Assembly: GCA_021805265.1 (NCBI GenBank)
Contig: JAJZFR010000396.1
Coordinates: 1 to 7,101, forward strand
Direction of reading: 5' to 3'
Length of the DNA stretch: 7,101 bases
From: Acidobacteriota bacterium
Lineage (GTDB): Bacteria; Acidobacteriota; Terriglobia; Terriglobales; Acidobacteriaceae
Of the stretch, positions 1 to 6,180 are shown in pieces. The notes below the pieces were generated by a model. The model was not told the DNA's origin. It worked only from the letters and a program-made list of their open reading frames with translations, and searched no databases. Each line of letters begins with the position of its first letter. Positions within the stretch are counted from its first letter, which is position 1. The translations under genes and the position numbers were made by a program.

Positions 1-1365
1 CTGATCGCCTCCGGCTCGTGCACGGTCGAGCTGGTCTTCAAACCGTCGATCATTGGCGGGCGGCAAGGGTATTTCAATGTTTCGAGCACCACGAGCGGGA
101 TTGCCGAGGTCTCGACGCTGCTGATCGGAACCGGCCTCGAGGCAGCGCAACTCTCCTCGAACACGGCCTCGCTGAGCTTCCCGGCAACGCTGCTGAAACT
201 GACCAGCGCGACCCAGACCGTAACCATCGCCAACTCCGGCCAATCGACCATCAACGACCTTGGCTTCGCCGCCAGCGGTCCTTTCCAGATTGTCACCTCG
301 GCCACGACCTGCGGGGCCACGCTGGCCAGCGCGGGCAGTTGCGTGATCGGTGTGGCCTTTGCGCCCTCGGTGGTCAGCCCCACGGAACCGGTGACCGGAG
401 CCTTGACGGTGAGCGCGCCCGCAGAGGCAGCCTACGGAACCGAACCGGTTACCGTGATCCTGAGCGGGACCGAGGAGATTCCGCCGTCGCTGGCGGCTTC
501 GCCACAGTCGATCGTGCAGTTCCCGGTAACGTCGGTGAGTCTGGCGTCGCTGCAGCAGACGGTGACGGTGAGCAACCAGGGTACCGTTGGCACCCTCAGC
601 GGAATCTCGGCCACGCTTCCTCAGGCGTCGATCGTGCTGGGCTATTCCCTGGGCACGAACAACTGCGGCACGACAGCCAGCCCGGTGTCGCTGGCGGCGG
701 GTGCCAGTTGCACCGTTCAGGTGCGCTTTACGCCGGCCAGCCCCGGGCCGGTGACGGGCACGCTTGCGCTGGCGAGCGCCAATGGACCGTTGAACCTGAC
801 CCTGGTGGGCACCGGGTTCGACTTTACCCTGAGCGGACAGACGACCACGGCAAGCGTGGTTCAAGGCCAGACGGCCAACTTCACGCTCTCGCTTCAGTCC
901 TTCGGAGCGACTTCTGGGGTGTTTACGCTGACCTGTCCTTCGGCCCCGGCCGGGATGCTTTGCCTGTTCAATCCGTCACAGCCCACGGCTTTGCCGGTTG
1001 GCGCGCAGGCGCAGTTTGCGCTGGCGATCTCGACGGCAGCGCCGGTGAGCGGGACTCCCGGCGACAAGCCAGCCAACCGGAGTGGCGACAAGAGCGCCGG
1101 GATTTTGACGCGCGGTTCGGTGCTGCTGGGCGCGATGATCCTGTTGCCATGGATGAGCCGCCGCAGACGGCTGCGTTCGGGGGTGTGGCTGGGAGCGCTG
1201 GCCACGCTGGCTGCGCTGAGCCTGTCGAGTTGCGCGGGCGCAGGCGGCTCGACGACCCAGTTGAAGACCGGCGGCGGGGCGACTGCGGGAACGTATACCG
1301 TCGAGGTCACGGCCACCAGCCTGGGCATCTCGCACACCACGGACATTACGCTGGTGGTGAACTGA
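1..1365 (+). CDS. Choice-of-anchor D / Ig-like repeat extracellular protein, 3' part
   Basis: The frame is open from base 1 to the TGA at 1363-1365, giving 454 residues with the N-terminus missing. Three Ig-like modules of the ASH/choice-of-anchor-D type are visible, at about residues 1-46 (partial), 47-158 and 159-272. Each carries the 'GSC-x-V-x-V-x-F-x-P' signature: SGSCTVELVFKP, AGSCVIGVAFAP and GASCTVQVRFTP. The last two each have a second Cys (C104 with C114, C222 with C237) that could form a disulfide. A different beta-rich domain follows at 273-348. The C-terminus has a hydrophobic stretch (372-385), an RRRR cluster (387-390), a second hydrophobic stretch (395-409) ending SLSSC411, and a short beta-like tail. 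Such proteins are usually large and surface-exposed or secreted; the partner or ligand is unknown. The internal GTG at 343 is a valine codon inside module 2, not a start. The family call is firm; the function is not. Confidence 0.85.
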   Translation: MIASGSCTVELVFKPSIIGGRQGYFNVSSTTSGIAEVSTLLIGTGLEAAQLSSNTASLSFPATLLKLTSATQTVTIANSGQSTINDLGFAASGPFQIVTSATTCGATLASAGSCVIGVAFAPSVVSPTEPVTGALTVSAPAEAAYGTEPVTVILSGTEEIPPSLAASPQSIVQFPVTSVSLASLQQTVTVSNQGTVGTLSGISATLPQASIVLGYSLGTNNCGTTASPVSLAAGASCTVQVRFTPASPGPVTGTLALASANGPLNLTLVGTGFDFTLSGQTTTASVVQGQTANFTLSLQSFGATSGVFTLTCPSAPAGMLCLFNPSQPTALPVGAQAQFALAISTAAPVSGTPGDKPANRSGDKSAGILTRGSVLLGAMILLPWMSRRRRLRSGVWLGALATLAALSLSSCAGAGGSTTQLKTGGGATAGTYTVEVTATSLGISHTTDITLVVN

Positions 1366-1433
1366 AGCGGCGCTCAGGATTGCCGGAAGGTTAGCAGTTC
1401 CACCGTTACTGTGCCCGAGCCAGAATTGCGAGG

Positions 1434-1460
1434 TGCAGCTTTTCTCGAGGGAAAGCTGCA
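1434..1460. terminator. Hairpin between convergent genes, possible bidirectional terminator
   Basis: TGCAGCTTT (1434-1442) and AAAGCTGCA (1452-1460) form a perfect 9-bp stem around a 9-nt loop that contains CTCGAG. It lies 68 bp after the stop of the repeat protein and 42 bp after the stop of the opposing M23 gene, where a shared terminator is expected. There is no T-tract on either strand, so it is not a textbook intrinsic terminator. The position supports the role more than the structure does. Confidence 0.4.
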
Positions 1461-1502
1461 TGAATATCCACTCCCGCCGGGTATACCTACTGTGGAGCTG
1501 CT

Positions 1503-2462
1503 TTATCTGGACTGGTACTCGGCGCTGGCCTGTTCGTAGGTGAGGCGGAGATATTTGTGGGGATTGACCGGGACATTGTTGATGCGCACCTCGTAGTGGA
1601 GGTGGGGTCCGGTGGAGCGTCCCGAGTGACCAACGTAGCCGATGATCTGTCCTCGAGTCACCTGCTGTCCCTCGAGGACAGCCATGGATGAAAGATGGCC
1701 GTAAGTGGTCTTGACCCCGTGGCCATGGTTGACGATGACCTGTCGTCCGTAGCCATTTTCGAGCGCGGCTGTCTCGACGACGCCGTCGCCGGTGGCGCGG
1801 ACCGGAGTCCCGTTGGGAGCGGAGATGTCGATTCCGGCGTGGAAGGCACCCTCGCCGTTGAAAGGGTCATCGCGCTCGCCGAAGCTGGAGGTGACCGGGC
1901 CTTCGATGGGCCACAGGGAGGGGAGATTGGCCAACTGGGTCCAGTCGGTGAGGCCAGCGGATAGATCCGGGGCCAAGCCAGTCTGGAGCGCTCTCGAGAC
2001 ACGTCCGGAAAGCGCCTGAGCGCGCAGGGCATAGAACTGATCGAGCGAGAGCGCGACCTGCTGCTGGCTCAGAGTGTCGCTGGTTTCAAGCGAAGCCGGC
2101 GTGGCGGCTGCGGCGACAGCAGCGCGACCGTGGCCCGTGTGATTCTGCTTGAGTCCGTAGATGGCCGATACTTCGCCGGCAATGGCACCAAGCGAGGCCA
2201 CCTGAACATCGCGCTCGTGGGCGACCTGGGCCATCTGCTGATAGTTCTTGCGCAGCACCTCGCGCTGCTGGCGGAGCTGGTTGAAGCTCTCTGTCTTGAG
2301 CAACATGCGGGTATAGGAGCCGGCCAGCCCGGCGATGGTGAAGGCACCCACCAAGGCCGCCGCCACGAAGCCATAGAAGTACCGCATGGGCAGGGGAACC
2401 TTACGCACCCGACCCTCTTCATCCCGAGCTACCAACAGAATGTAGTAATGTTTTGACCGCAT
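1503..2462 (-). CDS. Membrane-anchored M23 (LytM/NlpD-type) peptidoglycan endopeptidase
   Basis: This 319-residue protein should be a zinc metallopeptidase that cuts peptide cross-links in peptidoglycan, acting outside the inner membrane. A short cytoplasmic N-terminus is followed by one transmembrane helix (about 29-49). A Gln/Arg-rich segment likely to be coiled coil covers about 55-90, then an Ala-rich linker. The M23 domain covers about 185-305. All expected active-site residues are visible: H208 and D212 in the H-x3-D motif, H256 in YGHLSS, and H287 and H289 in the PHLHYE motif. By analogy with LytM, H208, D212 and H289 would bind zinc, so the enzyme looks catalytically competent. The ATG is preceded by a weak GAAAG ribosome site about 10 nt upstream. 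M26 is an alternative start but would remove the conserved-looking N-terminus 'YYILLVARDEEG'. The gene stands alone, with 466 bp separating it from the VWA gene upstream. The substrate bond and any regulatory partner cannot be read from sequence. Confidence 0.93.
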   Translation of the reverse strand: MRSKHYYILLVARDEEGRVRKVPLPMRYFYGFVAAALVGAFTIAGLAGSYTRMLLKTESFNQLRQQREVLRKNYQQMAQVAHERDVQVASLGAIAGEVSAIYGLKQNHTGHGRAAVAAAATPASLETSDTLSQQQVALSLDQFYALRAQALSGRVSRALQTGLAPDLSAGLTDWTQLANLPSLWPIEGPVTSSFGERDDPFNGEGAFHAGIDISAPNGTPVRATGDGVVETAALENGYGRQVIVNHGHGVKTTYGHLSSMAVLEGQQVTRGQIIGYVGHSGRSTGPHLHYEVRINNVPVNPHKYLRLTYEQASAEYQSR

Positions 2463-2928
2463 ACAAGAATCTTTCGTTGCAATGTTCGCGTACTAGGTTC
2501 GCGCACTGGGTTCGCGCACTGGAACTTGTCTCGCGCCCGTTTTCAAGGCTGCCCGTTATTAAGGCTGAAAGCTGAAATAGCCCAGCATCGTGCGACGGCC
2601 AGGACTGTAAGCCAGCCACAGAATCGCTCCCGTAATTGTAGAGCATTTGGCGAGTCCGGTTGCATCAAAATTGGACATATCAGAGAGCGAAATCACGAAT
2701 GATCGACGATCGAATGCCGATTTGAAACCGGTGTCATTGTAAGTCAAGAGGCTGCGAGAGTATTTACCAGAAAATACACAGAAGGTTACCTTAACCGAGG
2801 GGCGGTCTGCCGTCTATGCTCTTCGCAAGGGGCAGTCGTTGGTCAAGTTGTTGAAAATACGTTTGGGATGAGCGAAGCGTAGTTGATTGGCGAGGGTGAA
2901 GGCAGCACCGCAAGCGACAGGGCGCCGG
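2463..2928. other. Gene-free interval, AT-rich relative to its surroundings
   Basis: No credible gene is visible here. By hand count, 2561-2800 is about 48% GC, clearly below the surrounding coding DNA. Besides the 13-bp tandem repeat it holds a doubled GCTGAAA (2564-2577) and an inverted repeat GTATTT-6 nt-AAATAC (2760-2777). There is also a smaller inverted repeat GGTTA-3 nt-TAACC (2784-2796). An imperfect inverted pair lies at 2814-2826 (CTATGCTCTTCGC) and 2872-2882 (GCGAAGCGTAG). The interval must contain the M23 promoter, but I found no minus-strand -35/-10 pair good enough to name. An open frame on the minus strand (2747 to 2559, TTG start, 62 codons) has no recognisable domain and is probably chance. 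Confidence 0.6.
2484..2522. repeat. Three-copy 13-bp tandem repeat upstream of the M23 gene
   Basis: Three head-to-tail 13-bp units lie at 2484-2496, 2497-2509 and 2510-2522. The last two are identical (GTTCGCGCACTGG) and the first differs at three positions (GTTCGCGTACTAG). The array begins 22 bp upstream of the M23 start codon, so it would lie in the leader or promoter of that gene. It may be a slippage product or a set of protein-binding sites; the sequence does not say which. Confidence 0.8.
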
Positions 2929-4140
2929 TTACGGTTCGCTGTAGAAGCCGGCGCGGGTGCGGACGGTGAGGCCGGGTTTGTCCACGGTGATGGTGAGGCT
3001 GTGGTATTGGTCCGGCAGGGGATCGATGGGGGTTGCGAAGGCGAGGAAGTAGTTCTTGTTGACGTCGTGCATGCAGTTGGCGATGGTGCCGGAGAGGCTG
3101 GTTTCGCCGGAGTAGGGCAGGACCAGGCCACCGCTGTTTTTGGCGAGGACTTCGACGGAGATATTGCCGATGTCGGCGTCCTGGGGTCGTATGACGGGCT
3201 TGAGGTAATCGACATACTTATCCCAGTCAACGGTGCGGAAATCGGGAGTTCGCGAGGGGTCAATGGCGTAGAGGGTGAGGCGGGCGTGACGCATGCCGTC
3301 CCAGGCGGTGGTGATGCCGCTGAAGTAGGCGGTGGCCTCCTTCTTGCTGGACCAGGTTTCCGTTCCGATCATCATGGGCCAGCCGCGACCGATCCAGAAG
3401 ACCATCTTGTGTCCGGGGATGGTGGCCTGCTGGGCGATGAAGGAGCCGAAGGTGTTGAGAGAGAGCTGCATGCGGTCGGTGAGGTTGTAGAAGCCTTCGA
3501 GCTTGAGGAATGGGCGCTGGCTGGCCTCTGACTTTTCGAGCTGGACGGCGAGCGCGTTGCCGTCGGTGGAGGGTCCGGCGGCGAGGACTGCTCCGTGAGC
3601 GTTGAAGAGGTAGACGGCGACGGGAGTGGGGAGCGCGCCGTTATCGAGGCGGAGGAACTTTTCGACAGCCTGGCGGACGTAGGCGATGAGAATGTCGGGG
3701 GTGTTGACGTTGTCGATGACGATGGAGACGGTGGTGGCGGGCTGCGATTTGGGTGAGTTGGCGGCCGGGCTTGCGACCGGCGTGGCTTGGGCTGCGGGCG
3801 CTGCCTGAGCCGCAGGCGCTGCTTGAGCCGCGGGCGCTGGATAGAAGGCGAGGATGGGCCGCGGGACGCCGTTGTCGAGGATGGTGAAGTCCGATTTCTG
3901 GAGGTCGGTGACGCGGTGGCCCTGGGCGTCGGTGACGATGAGGTCGGTGGCGATGAGGTGGAAGGCGGGCTTTTTGGCTGGCTGCTGGGCTTGCTGGGCG
4001 TGCGCGAAAGAGGCCAGGAAGAGCAGCGGGAGGGCCAGTGCGGCAGAGGGTCGGAACTTCGGGGAGCGTGTCGGGCTGGAGCAGATCAGGTTGGAGCAGA
4101 TTGCGCTGGAGGCTGTCAGTCGGGAAAGTATCGGGGTCAT
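2929..4140 (-). CDS. Exported VWA-like protein, VWFA-related Acidobacterial domain family (TIGR03436)
   Basis: The protein has 403 residues. A long polar N-terminus leads into a hydrophobic core (AALALPLLFLASFAHA) with a likely signal peptidase I site after A48, so it is predicted to be exported. Residues 61-100 (LIVTDAQGHRVTDLQKSDFTILDNG and on) match the conserved N-terminal module of this family. An Ala/Pro/Gln repeat linker follows at 102-119. The VWA-like domain begins near 135 with SIVIDNVNT, where the metal-site motif DxSxS is degenerate (D143-x-V-x-T). The C-terminal block NYFLAFATPIDPLPDQYH...VRTRAGFYSEP is also typical of the family. The start is supported by GAGGA (complement of 4148-4152) 7 nt upstream, and no ATG, GTG or TTG codon was found between it and the signal core. 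It is transcribed divergently from pncA. Members of this family are abundant in Acidobacteriota and their role is unknown; adhesion or protein binding is only a guess from the VWA fold. Confidence 0.9.
   Translation of the reverse strand: MTPILSRLTASSAICSNLICSSPTRSPKFRPSAALALPLLFLASFAHAQQAQQPAKKPAFHLIATDLIVTDAQGHRVTDLQKSDFTILDNGVPRPILAFYPAPAAQAAPAAQAAPAAQATPVASPAANSPKSQPATTVSIVIDNVNTPDILIAYVRQAVEKFLRLDNGALPTPVAVYLFNAHGAVLAAGPSTDGNALAVQLEKSEASQRPFLKLEGFYNLTDRMQLSLNTFGSFIAQQATIPGHKMVFWIGRGWPMMIGTETWSSKKEATAYFSGITTAWDGMRHARLTLYAIDPSRTPDFRTVDWDKYVDYLKPVIRPQDADIGNISVEVLAKNSGGLVLPYSGETSLSGTIANCMHDVNKNYFLAFATPIDPLPDQYHSLTITVDKPGLTVRTRAGFYSEP
3784..3837 (-). repeat. In-frame 18-bp tandem repeat coding APAAQA three times
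   Basis: Three 18-bp units (3820-3837, 3802-3819, 3784-3801) encode exact hexapeptide copies APAAQA at residues 102-119 of the VWA-like protein. They join its N-terminal module to the VWA-like domain. The DNA copies differ only at a few synonymous third positions (for example GCCCGCGG against GCCTGCGG). The segment probably acts as a flexible linker and could vary in copy number between strains. Confidence 0.85.
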
Positions 4141-4217
4141 GCGGAATTCCTCGATTTCGAGAATCTTTTGCGCGTTGGCGGGAGCGTTGGCGAGTCAGGG
4201 TTCCGGCCACGGGCAAG

Positions 4218-4244
4218 TCTATAACAAATCTCAGATGGTTTGAA
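4218..4244 (-). promoter_or_regulatory. Candidate extended -10 promoter of the VWA gene
   Basis: Reading the minus strand, TGTTATAGA (complement of 4218-4226) resembles an extended -10 (TGn-TATAAT, four of six core matches). TTCAAA (complement of 4239-4244) is a weak -35 with a short 15-nt spacer. Transcription would begin near 4211, leaving a leader of about 70 nt before the ATG at 4140. The overlapping plus-strand hexamer TATAAC (4220-4225) could serve pncA, but I found no good -35 for it. Confidence 0.3.
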
Positions 4245-4250
4245 CCCGTT

Positions 4251-4272
4251 CGAGCGCGCGGGGTTGCGCTCG
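4251..4272 (+). other. GC-rich hairpin in the pncA upstream region
   Basis: CGAGCGC (4251-4257) pairs with GCGCTCG (4266-4272), a perfect 7-bp stem with an 8-nt loop. It lies 54 bp before the pncA start. It could be a leader hairpin, an operator, or chance in GC-rich DNA. Confidence 0.35.
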
Positions 4273-4326
4273 GGGGAAGGAATCTTCGGGTAGAGTTTTG
4301 ACAGGGCCAAGTTACGGAGGATAAGG

Positions 4327-4959
4327 GTGGAGACAGGCGGCGAGGATGTGCTGGTGGTGGTGGACGTGCAGCGGGATTTCTGCCGGGGCGGGGCGCTGGC
4401 TGTCGCGGACGGCGACGCGGTGGTTGAGCCGGTGAACCGGCTGATGGAGCGCTTCGAGTGCGTTGTGCTCACCCAGGACTGGCACCCTGCCGGGCACGGC
4501 TCGTTTGCCGGGATGCATGCGGGTCGGTCAGCGTACAAAACGGTGGAGCTGAGCTACGGGCAGCAGACGCTGTGGCCGGCGCACTGCGTTCAGGGGACGC
4601 CGGGGGCGGAGTTTCATCCGGAGTTGCGGGTGGATCGGGCGCAGTTGATGGTGCGCAAGGGATTTCGGGCGGGGATTGATTCGTACTCGGCGTTCCGGGA
4701 GAATGATCGGCAGACGGCGACGGGGTTGGCCGGGTATCTGCGGGAGCGCGGTTTGCGGCGGGTGTTTCTGGCCGGGCTGGCGTATGACTTCTGCGTGGGG
4801 TATTCGGCGCTGGACGCGCGGGAGCTGGGGTTGGAAGCGTGGGTGGTGACGGATGCCTGCCGGTCGGTGGGGTTGGCGGGGAGCGTGGCGGCGATGGACC
4901 GGAGCCTCGAGCAGGCAGGGGTGGGGCGGGTGACAGTGGCGGAGTTGGGGGCGGAGTAG
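4327..4959 (+). CDS. pncA: Nicotinamidase (isochorismatase-like cysteine hydrolase)
   Basis: This 210-residue protein should hydrolyse nicotinamide to nicotinate and ammonia in the cytoplasm, feeding NAD salvage through the Preiss-Handler route. The same family activates pyrazinamide in mycobacteria. The catalytic triad is present: D13 in VVDVQRDF, K111 in VRKGF and C156 in LAYDFCVGYSALDA. The metal ligands D51, H53 and H57 (TQDWHPAGHGSF) and H86 (WPAHCVQGTPGAEFHPEL) match those of PncA. Together these residues separate it from the wider isochorismatase-like family. Length is normal for PncA. The GTG start follows a strong GGAGG site (4316-4320) with 6 nt spacing, and a later start at M40 would lose D13. 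The coding strand is notably G-rich in its 3' half. Its stop codon sits inside a short tandem repeat (4939-4971). Confidence 0.93.
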   Translation: METGGEDVLVVVDVQRDFCRGGALAVADGDAVVEPVNRLMERFECVVLTQDWHPAGHGSFAGMHAGRSAYKTVELSYGQQTLWPAHCVQGTPGAEFHPELRVDRAQLMVRKGFRAGIDSYSAFRENDRQTATGLAGYLRERGLRRVFLAGLAYDFCVGYSALDARELGLEAWVVTDACRSVGLAGSVAAMDRSLEQAGVGRVTVAELGAE

Positions 4960-4971
4960 GGGGCGGAGTTG
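4939..4971 (+). repeat. 12-bp tandem repeat spanning the pncA stop codon
   Basis: The unit GCGGAGTTGGGG occurs at 4939-4950, again at 4951-4962 with GTAG in place of GTTG, and partly at 4963-4971. The T-to-A difference in the middle copy makes the TAG that ends pncA. If that codon were TTG, the frame would run six more codons to TGA at 4978-4980. Confidence 0.7.
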
Positions 4972-4986
4972 ATCGGTTGAAGCGGA

Positions 4987-5016
4987 CTGACACAAGGGTG
5001 CATCGAAGACTATGAT
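4987..5016 (+). promoter_or_regulatory. Sigma70-type promoter of the BI-1 family gene
   Basis: CTGACA (4987-4992, five of six consensus bases) and TATGAT (5011-5016, five of six) are separated by 18 bp. Transcription would start near 5023, giving a leader of about 46 nt before the ATG at 5069. The -10 overlaps an in-frame ATG at 5012, which therefore should not be in the message. Confidence 0.55.
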
Positions 5017-5068
5017 GAAGGCTGCGGGCCGCGCGTCAAGTGTGGCCCACGGGCAATGGAGAGACAGT

Positions 5069-5836
5069 ATGGCACTGATGAGAACATCGAATCCGGCATT
5101 GAATGAACGGCAGTTTCGCGGCGGCGGCAATATGGGTGGATACCCGATGCAGCTCGGCGAGACGATGACGCTGAACGGCACGGTGAACAAGACGGGCATC
5201 CTGCTGGTGTGCGCGATGGCGACGGCGTACTGGACGTGGGAGCAGTTCCTGGCGACGGGGAACCCGGCGTCGGTGAGCGGCTGGATGATGCTGGGGCTGA
5301 TCGGCGGGCTGGTGCTGGCGATGGTCACCATCTTCAAGAAGGAGTGGGCGGGCGTGACGGCTCCGGCGTATGCGCTGTGCGAGGGCCTGGTGCTGGGCGG
5401 GCTGTCGGCGATGTTCGAGGCGCGCTGGCCGGGGATCGCGATCGAGGCGGTGAGCCTGACCTTCGGAGTGCTGTTTGTGCTGCTGTTTGCGTACCGCTCG
5501 AGGCTGATCCGGGTAACGCAGAAGATGCGGCTGGGGATTGTGGCGGCAACCGGCGCGGTGATGCTGTTTTACCTGGCGCAGATGGTGCTGGGACTCTTTC
5601 ATGTGCGGTTCACGACGCTGAATGGATCGGGGCCGCTGAGCATCGGGATCAGCCTGGTGATTGTGGGCATTGCGGCGATGAACCTGGTGCTGGACTTTGA
5701 CATGATCGAAACCGGTGTGCGGGTGGGCGCGCCGAAGTATATGGAGTGGTACGGCGCATTCGGGCTGATGGTGACGCTGGTATGGCTGTATATGGAGATG
5801 CTGAGCCTGCTGTCAAAGCTGAACAGCCGGAGGTAA
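5069..5836 (+). CDS. Bax inhibitor-1/YccA family membrane protein
   Basis: This 255-residue inner-membrane protein has seven hydrophobic segments, at about 42-58, 72-88, 97-115, 123-141, 154-176, 189-207 and 228-248. The N-terminus MALMRTSNPALNERQF and the segment TMTLNGTVNKTG are typical of the bacterial BI-1/YccA branch often seen with start MRTSNP. YALCEGLVLGGLS and the acidic motif LDFDMIETG (D209, D211) are also family features. In the related calcium-leak protein YetJ, paired aspartates act as a pH sensor, so a cation-leak or stress role is possible by homology but not shown here. The frame is open back to an ATG at 5012. I chose 5069 because GGAGAG (5058-5063) lies just upstream, the family N-terminus begins there, and the best promoter -10 overlaps the earlier ATG. 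It follows pncA after 109 bp and is probably its own transcription unit. Confidence 0.9.
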   Translation: MALMRTSNPALNERQFRGGGNMGGYPMQLGETMTLNGTVNKTGILLVCAMATAYWTWEQFLATGNPASVSGWMMLGLIGGLVLAMVTIFKKEWAGVTAPAYALCEGLVLGGLSAMFEARWPGIAIEAVSLTFGVLFVLLFAYRSRLIRVTQKMRLGIVAATGAVMLFYLAQMVLGLFHVRFTTLNGSGPLSIGISLVIVGIAAMNLVLDFDMIETGVRVGAPKYMEWYGAFGLMVTLVWLYMEMLSLLSKLNSRR

Positions 5837-5871
5837 TTCGGAAGCCTGGCCGGAGGGTTGAGATGTGGAGT

Positions 5872-5897
5872 CCCATGTCCGAAAATCCGGACATGGG
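5872..5897. repeat. Perfect 10-bp palindromic hairpin, possible dispersed repeat or terminator
   Basis: CCCATGTCCG (5872-5881) and CGGACATGGG (5888-5897) form a perfect 10-bp stem with a 6-nt loop. A T-G wobble at 5871/5898 can extend it. The right arm runs into GGGGCACCCC (5895-5904). It lies 35 bp after the BI-1 stop, so it may end that transcript, but it lacks a T-tract. The 'TGGGGCACCC' flank resembles a type of short palindromic intergenic repeat I recall from acidobacterial genomes; this is memory, not a search. Confidence 0.6.
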
Positions 5898-5900
5898 GCA

Positions 5901-5962
5901 CCCCGGTTCTGTTGTCGCCAGCCCTGATTCTGTTCCCGTTACCCCGGTTTTGATGTCGCCAG
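5901..5962. repeat. Pair of 21-bp direct repeats, 19 of 21 identical
   Basis: Bases 5901-5921 and 5942-5962 both read CCCCGGTT, then a short variable part, then TGTCGCCAG. They differ only at the fourth-pair positions 5909/5950 and 5912/5953. The 20 bp after the first copy is not repeated after the second, so this is not a clean tandem duplication. The second copy overlaps a further small inverted repeat, CCAGGC (5959-5964) with GCCTGG (5981-5986). The rest of the gap up to about 6034 shows nothing I can name. Confidence 0.65.
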
Positions 5963-6034
5963 GCATGGCTGTTGATGGCAGCCTGGGGGGTGGAGCACGG
6001 CTCAGGTGCGCGGTTGGCTGGGTAGGGGAGGGCG

Positions 6035-6104
6035 GGAATTGTTGGAATTTTCTGATTTTCGCTTTTTATTCTCGTAATGGTCGCCGTGTTGCTGCTAGAA
6101 TTCC
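6035..6104 (+). promoter_or_regulatory. recA: AT-rich recA upstream region, probable promoter
   Basis: An abrupt AT-rich stretch lies 90-155 bp before recA in otherwise GC-rich DNA, as expected for a promoter. GGAATT occurs twice 9 bp apart (6035-6040, 6044-6049) and once inverted (AATTCC, 6099-6104). TTGGAA (6043-6048) could be a -35 and TAGAAT (6096-6101) a -10, but these two are too far apart to belong together and neither has a good partner. No exact start of transcription can be given. Confidence 0.3.
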
Positions 6105-6175
6105 GATGAACCGCAAACAATTTTCCGGGCGAATCGTGCAGCAGGCGCGAGGGTCGGGGAGTTGCAGAGAGAGAC

Positions 6176-6180
6176 AGGAG
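6176..6180 (+). promoter_or_regulatory. recA: Ribosome binding site of recA
   Basis: AGGAG lies 10 nt before the ATG at 6191. No competing start fits better, and the downstream N-terminus matches RecA, so it fixes the recA start. Confidence 0.7.

Noticed and set aside
18..1394. Long open frame on the plus strand in another frame over the repeat-protein gene
   Set aside because: It overlaps a frame with clear choice-of-anchor-D motifs. Its product is Arg/Gly/His-rich with no recognisable domain, as expected of a GC-rich shadow.
2559..2747. 62-codon minus-strand open frame in the AT-rich gap
   Set aside because: It has a TTG start, no clear ribosome site, no domain and no gene-like context. 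Kept only as a note in the interval entry.
4298..4326. Perfect -35 hexamer TTGACA at 4298-4303 upstream of pncA
   Set aside because: The -10 at standard spacing would be ATAAGG (4321-4326), adjoining the start codon, so transcription would begin after the GTG. It cannot drive a normal pncA message.
4866..4965. Possible G-quadruplex in the G-rich 3' part of pncA
   Set aside because: Three close G-runs occur near 4918-4930 but the next run of three or more is 16 or more bases away, so the usual four-run pattern with short loops is not met.
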